This document shows positions 24,232-27,502 of a stretch of 27,502 nucleotides of DNA, in pieces. The position numbers and the translations under genes were made by a program. Position 1 is the stretch's first letter. Each line of letters begins with the position of its first letter. Source of the DNA: Bacteroidales bacterium M6. Its GTDB lineage: Bacteria > Bacteroidota > Bacteroidia > Bacteroidales > Muribaculaceae. The notes under the pieces were generated by a model, which did no database searches, was not told the DNA's origin, and saw nothing but the letters and a program-made list of their open reading frames with translations. The stretch lies in contig LUJQ01000082.1 of NCBI GenBank assembly GCA_001689485.1, positions 37,191 to 64,692 of the forward strand, given 5' to 3'.

Positions 24232-25338
24232 CTATGGGGTCATCCATTTATGGAAAAAGGTGGCAATTTGGTTGAATGGGATTTTGTCGAGATTGTCATA
24301 GAGATCGCAGTGATTTGCACCGGCAACTATCAGCAGCTCCTTGTTGCTGCCATTCAGTTTCTTAAACGCATCTTCACCCATATATCTGGAATGAGCATTT
24401 TCGCCATGCACAATCATGACGGCATTGCGTATTTCCCCGGCCCGGTCAAGCAATGGGAAGTTTACAAACGGGAGCGATGATGTAATGTTCCACCCGTCGG
24501 TGGAGTTACCGGAACGAATGTGATACCCACGCGGGGTTTTATAGTAGGCATAATATTCTTTTACAAACAGCGGTGCATCGTCAGGAAGCGGGTCGACAAC
24601 CCCTCTGGCACGCGTATATGTGCCGGAGCGGTAATCAATGGTTCGCTGCGCATTCATCGCTTCTTTTGCCTTGTAACGGGCATCGGCATTGTCGGCGGCA
24701 TCATTATAGCCGTTGGCGGTGACACGGCCTATATCGTACATCGTGGAAGCCACAGCGGCCTTTATACGGGTATCGTTTGCGGCAGCATTGATTGCAAAGC
24801 CGCCCCATCCGCATATCCCGAGAATGCCGATACGGTCGGCATCCACACCGGGCTGTACTGACAGGAAGTCGACGGCAGCCGAAAAATCCTCGGTGTTTAT
24901 GTCGGGTGACGCTACGCGGCGTGGCATACCCCCACTCTCCCCTGTAAAAGAGGGATCGAAGGCTATGGTGAGAAAGCCACGCTCGGCCAGTTGTTGGGCA
25001 TAAAGCCCGCTCGACTGCTCTTTGACAGCCCCGAACGGGCCACAAACAGCGATGGCAGGCAGCATATTTCCTGAAGAAGGCTCCTTTGGCGACGAACCCC
25101 TACCCTCTTTCGGCCTATACATGTCTGCAACAAGCGTGATGCCATAACGATTCATAAAGGTGACCTTACGATGTTCCACTTTGTCACTTTTTGGAAAAGT
25201 CTTATCCCATTCAAGGGTAATGTCTAATTGTTCAAATGGCGCAAAGGAGACATCTGTGTTCGGACTACCCACATTTTGCGAGTTCGCAGTCAACGACATA
25301 GCCATGAATGCGGCAGCCATGATTATCCCTGATTTCAT
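24232..25338 (-). CDS. Secreted alpha/beta hydrolase with a cysteine nucleophile (dienelactone-hydrolase-like)
   Basis: 368 residues. The signal peptide MKSGIIMAAAFMAMSLTANS suggests export to the periplasm. The alpha/beta-hydrolase fold begins at about 60 ('VTFMNRYGITLVADMYRP'). The nucleophile elbow is GILGICGWGG with Cys176 in place of the usual Ser, as in dienelactone hydrolases. Likely acid and base are Glu313 (IVHGENAHS) or a nearby acidic residue, and His343 (GANHCDLYDN). The loop 'DPSFTGESGGMPR' precedes the elbow. Related proteins are often annotated as DLH-family, YcjY-like or X-Pro-peptidase-like. The substrate is unknown. The gene is divergent from an AraC regulator and an acetyltransferase gene, which suggests regulated, stress- or substrate-linked expression. 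Confidence 0.88.
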   Translation of the reverse strand: MKSGIIMAAAFMAMSLTANSQNVGSPNTDVSFAPFEQLDITLEWDKTFPKSDKVEHRKVTFMNRYGITLVADMYRPKEGRGSSPKEPSSGNMLPAIAVCGPFGAVKEQSSGLYAQQLAERGFLTIAFDPSFTGESGGMPRRVASPDINTEDFSAAVDFLSVQPGVDADRIGILGICGWGGFAINAAANDTRIKAAVASTMYDIGRVTANGYNDAADNADARYKAKEAMNAQRTIDYRSGTYTRARGVVDPLPDDAPLFVKEYYAYYKTPRGYHIRSGNSTDGWNITSSLPFVNFPLLDRAGEIRNAVMIVHGENAHSRYMGEDAFKKLNGSNKELLIVAGANHCDLYDNLDKIPFNQIATFFHKWMTP

Positions 25339-25385
25339 AATTACAATATATATTTAGGAGTGTTATATAATTCATTCCATATGAC

Positions 25386-25462
25386 ATCCAGGCGTATTAC
25401 CTTTCGTTGTCGGTGTGTCAAAATGCAATATTTTGGTACACCGCCTTGGTTTTCGCCTGGAT
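25386..25462. repeat. Nested inverted repeats in the divergent hydrolase/araC region
   Basis: An outer perfect 9-bp inverted repeat, ATCCAGGCG (25386-25394) and CGCCTGGAT (25454-25462), encloses an inner stem of 13 bp (25412-25424 with 25430-25442) that pairs fully as plus-strand RNA if two G-U pairs are allowed. On the minus strand those two positions would be A-C mismatches. It could be a structured leader or a small mobile-element remnant. Confidence 0.55.
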
Positions 25463-25654
25463 GGCGAGGGTGCTGTCAGAATGGTTCAGCCTCACCCGCA
25501 AGCGACGACCCGGATGAGCCATTATGGCACACCCTCATATACATCCTGAAGTACTTCTGCAAAATTAGGCCGCTATCACGACGCATGCCTACCATAATCG
25601 CGGAAGTACTTAACCCCTTTGTGGAATGATGATACGAAGCTGGATATTAATCGC

Positions 25655-25662
25655 TAACTTTG
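25655..25662 (+). promoter_or_regulatory. -7 element placed directly before the araC start codon
   Basis: TAACTTTG matches TAnnTTTG and ends only 4 nt before the ATG at 25667. If used, transcription would start at or next to the start codon, giving a leaderless mRNA. No TTG is found at the usual upstream spacing, which would fit an activator-dependent promoter. Confidence 0.45.
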
Positions 25663-25666
25663 ATGC

Positions 25667-26581
25667 ATGGAAACACAAAACACCGTCAAACTCGATTCAA
25701 TCGACGCGTATAACAAATTATACGGACTACCCACGCTTCATCCGCTTGTGACTGTTATCGACCTAAAAAAGGCTACCAAACAGATTGACCGCCTGCGGCT
25801 GGACTATGGCGTATATGCCCTATTCCTGAAGAACAATGTAAGTTGCTCAATAAAATATGGACGCGAATATTATGATTACCAGGAAGGGACCATTGTCAGC
25901 TTTTCTCCAGGACAGGTAATCGACGTTGACAGCACCGGCCAGCCACCGACCCCTGATGTGGTCGGGCTTATGTTTCATCCCGACCTGATATGCGGAACAC
26001 CTTTGGCTTCAAAAATAGGCAGTTTCGGCTTCTTCCGATATTCCCAGCGTGAGGCATTGCATCTGTCGGAAGCTGAGAAAAAAATATTCCTTGACTGCCT
26101 TGACAACATAAATGCGGAGCTTGGACATCCTGTCGACCATCATTCGGCCGACCTTATTTCAGCCAACATACAGCTTTTGCTTGAGTACCTCAGCCGTTTC
26201 TACGACCGTCAGTTCATAACCCGCCACAAAGCAAACTCATCGGTCGTAGCCGCATTTGAGAAACAATTGTCGGAAATATATTCAGGCGGCAGAACCATTG
26301 ACGAAGTTCCCAAAGTATCTTATTTTGCCGACAAGGCGAACCTGACACCAGGATATTTCGGAGACCTTATCAAACGCGAAACCGGCAATACCCCACAGGA
26401 AATCATAACCCTGTATCTCATCGCAGAAGCCAAACGCCGACTGGCCTCTACCGATAACGATATAAGCGTCATAGCCTATGACCTCGGATTCCAGTATCCG
26501 CAACACTTCACCCGCCTGTTTAAACGAGCCACGGGGAAAAGCCCCAGCATGTTCCGCAACGAGTTCTATTCCAACAACTAA
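25667..26581 (+). CDS. AraC-family transcriptional regulator
   Basis: 304 residues. The N-terminal ~190 residues form a cupin-like sensing domain starting 'VKLDSIDAYNKLYGLPTLHPLV', with 'YYDYQEGTIVSFSPGQVI' typical of this Bacteroidetes subgroup. The C-terminal ~100 residues hold two helix-turn-helix motifs ('VSYFADKANLTPGYFGDLIKRE' region and 'DISVIAYDLGFQYPQHFTRLFK') and the AraC signature end 'ATGKSPSMFRNEF'. The ATG at 25667 fits the usual N-terminus. It is divergent from the hydrolase gene and is followed after 6 bp by an acetyltransferase gene, so it probably controls one or both. The inducer is not predictable from sequence. Confidence 0.92.
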   Translation: METQNTVKLDSIDAYNKLYGLPTLHPLVTVIDLKKATKQIDRLRLDYGVYALFLKNNVSCSIKYGREYYDYQEGTIVSFSPGQVIDVDSTGQPPTPDVVGLMFHPDLICGTPLASKIGSFGFFRYSQREALHLSEAEKKIFLDCLDNINAELGHPVDHHSADLISANIQLLLEYLSRFYDRQFITRHKANSSVVAAFEKQLSEIYSGGRTIDEVPKVSYFADKANLTPGYFGDLIKRETGNTPQEIITLYLIAEAKRRLASTDNDISVIAYDLGFQYPQHFTRLFKRATGKSPSMFRNEFYSNN

Positions 26582-26587
26582 GCAAAT

Positions 26588-27151
26588 ATGACCCCGCAGG
26601 AATACAACGAATATATAGCAACCCGCCGCACTGTCATCTGTAACTCGGCCGAACATGGGTTTATGCACAAAGCCGCACAGGATGCAATACGCATCACTAT
26701 GAAAATCAACAGCAGCTATCATACCCCCGATGAACTGAGAGCGTTACTGTCGCAACTCACCGGAACCGAGATCGATAGTTCGGTAGGGCTTTTCCCACCC
26801 ATCTACACAGATTATGGGAAGAACCTGCACATAGGGAAAAATGTGTTTATCAATATGGGATGTAAATTCCAGGATCAAGGAGGCATCTTTATCGGAAACG
26901 GCACCTTGATTGGTCATAATTGCGTGATGGCAACAATAAACCATGACCAAGACCCAGCAAACCGAGGTTCGATGACATTCAAACCCATACGCATCGGTGA
27001 TGATGTATGGATAGGGGCAAATGTTACCATAACACCCGGTGTAACCATCGGCAACGGAGCGATAATAGCCGCAGGAGCAGTAGTAACCAAAGATGTAAGC
27101 CCCCGCACACTCGTAGGCGGCATCCCGGCCAAATTCATCAAAAAAATCTGA
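26588..27151 (+). CDS. Maltose/galactoside-type sugar O-acetyltransferase
   Basis: 187 residues, full length for the Maa/LacA family. The N-terminal helical cap ('MTPQEYNEYIATRR') is followed by left-handed parallel beta-helix hexapeptide repeats (about 75-180: 'IGKNVFINMGCKFQDQG', 'IGNGTLIGHNCVM', 'IGDDVWIGANVTITPGVTIGNGAIIAAGAVVTKDV'). The likely catalytic His is in ATINHDQDP. It transfers acetyl from acetyl-CoA to sugars or related small molecules in the cytoplasm, often for detoxification. It lies 6 bp after the araC gene and is co-transcribed with it. No obvious terminator follows. Confidence 0.92.
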   Translation: MTPQEYNEYIATRRTVICNSAEHGFMHKAAQDAIRITMKINSSYHTPDELRALLSQLTGTEIDSSVGLFPPIYTDYGKNLHIGKNVFINMGCKFQDQGGIFIGNGTLIGHNCVMATINHDQDPANRGSMTFKPIRIGDDVWIGANVTITPGVTIGNGAIIAAGAVVTKDVSPRTLVGGIPAKFIKKI

Positions 27152-27476
27152 CGTCACACCGACGAGCCTTCCCCGAATATCAATGGCATGAAGTAATATC
27201 AATAGCATGAATTAAAGGCCGAACGGTAACAGACAACATCCTGACCACCCTAAAAAATTAATGTTTCAGTGTCTGTTTGGGATTCACATTCCATAACAAC
27301 CCTAAGCGATACCCCCATAACAAACCTCTAACAAGCCTCGATTGTATGGATATACCATATCATTTGTAGACATTTCGTCCACTATGCCGATTTTTTTGCT
27401 CACAAATTTTGCAGTTACAAAAAAAGTCCATACCTTTGCATCGCTTTTGAGAGCTACCCCTCTCCACAAGCAACAC
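27152..27476. other. Intergenic region before the tRNA
   Basis: 325 bp. It contains a tandem 19-bp repeat (AATATCAATGGCATGAAGT at 27176-27194 and AATATCAATAGCATGAATT at 27195-27213) just after the acetyltransferase gene, and the tRNA promoter at 27407-27438. No gene seen. Confidence 0.6.
27407..27438 (+). promoter_or_regulatory. Consensus promoter of the partial tRNA gene
   Basis: -33 TTTTG (27407-27411), 19-bp spacer, -7 TACCTTTG (27431-27438), about 38 bp before the tRNA 5' end. This is the cleanest promoter in the window and a useful reference for the invertible promoter, which has the same spacing. Confidence 0.85.
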
Positions 27477-27502
27477 GATTCGCTAGCTCAGCTGGTAGAG
27501 CA
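27477..27502 (+). tRNA. Partial tRNA, 5' end only (probably Lys)
   Basis: GATTCGC acceptor strand, then TAGCTCAGCTGGTAGAGCA, a standard D-arm with AGCTCAG and GGTAGAGC. The window ends before the anticodon. Bacteroidales tRNA-Lys genes often begin this way, so Lys is a guess. Confidence 0.85.

Larger units (their letters stand above)
25339..25666. other. Divergent intergenic region, probable regulatory region
   Basis: 328 bp between the hydrolase and AraC regulator genes. Besides the nested repeats at 25386-25462 it has GAGGGTG/CACCCTC (25466-25472, about 25528-25534) and two AAGTACTT dyads, GAAGTACTTC at 25548-25557 and GAAGTACTT at 25603-25611, about 55 bp apart centre to centre. A minus-strand -7-like TAATTTTG lies at 25567-25560. 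The dyads are candidate binding sites for the adjacent AraC protein. Confidence 0.5.

Overview
The window looks like a chromosomal segment from a gut-type Bacteroidales bacterium. A Muribaculaceae-like lineage is a reasonable guess, but this is inference. The signs are: Bacteroidetes promoters of the form TTTG - about 19-21 bp - TAnnTTTG, Mfa/Fim-type lipoprotein fimbrillins (type V pili), a Na+-pumping methylmalonyl-CoA decarboxylase operon for propionate formation, a secreted family 20 hexosaminidase, and a DnaK ending in EEVK. Almost everything up to 21.5 kb is on the minus strand.

Region 1 (41-10341, minus) is a six-gene type V pilus locus. In transcription order it holds a DUF3575 outer-membrane barrel, a DUF3868/OmpA/TPR protein, the Mfa1-type major fimbrillin, an intrinsic terminator that probably limits read-through, an Mfa2/FimB-type anchor, a second minor fimbrillin-like lipoprotein, and a 1085-residue lipoprotein that is probably the tip.

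Region 2 (10342-12077) is the most interesting part. Upstream of the pilus genes lies an AT-rich segment with three copies of a recombination-site-like element: short palindromic arms around a 7-bp asymmetric core. The left copy has its core inverted relative to the other two. Inside the segment, a consensus promoter (TTG - 19 bp - TATCTTTG, minus strand) points at the pilus operon. On the other side are a strong hairpin terminator and a tyrosine recombinase gene. I read this as an invertible promoter switch for pilus phase variation, captured in the ON orientation, with a third site that could allow more than two states.

Region 3 (12170-16334, minus) holds a GH20 beta-hexosaminidase, an L-serine ammonia-lyase followed by a Bcp-type peroxiredoxin, tRNA-Leu(UAG) with its own promoter, and a 117-residue protein of unknown function.

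Region 4 (16800-21485, minus) is a compact operon: methylmalonyl-CoA epimerase, carboxyltransferase alpha subunit, an OadG-like delta subunit carrying an unusual N-terminal lamin-tail-like domain, biotin carrier, and Na+-translocating beta subunit. Together these isomerise and decarboxylate methylmalonyl-CoA to propionyl-CoA while exporting Na+.

Region 5 (21846-27502) holds dnaK (plus), a secreted alpha/beta hydrolase with a cysteine nucleophile (minus), a divergent AraC regulator and sugar O-acetyltransferase pair (plus), and the first 26 nt of a tRNA cut by the window end.
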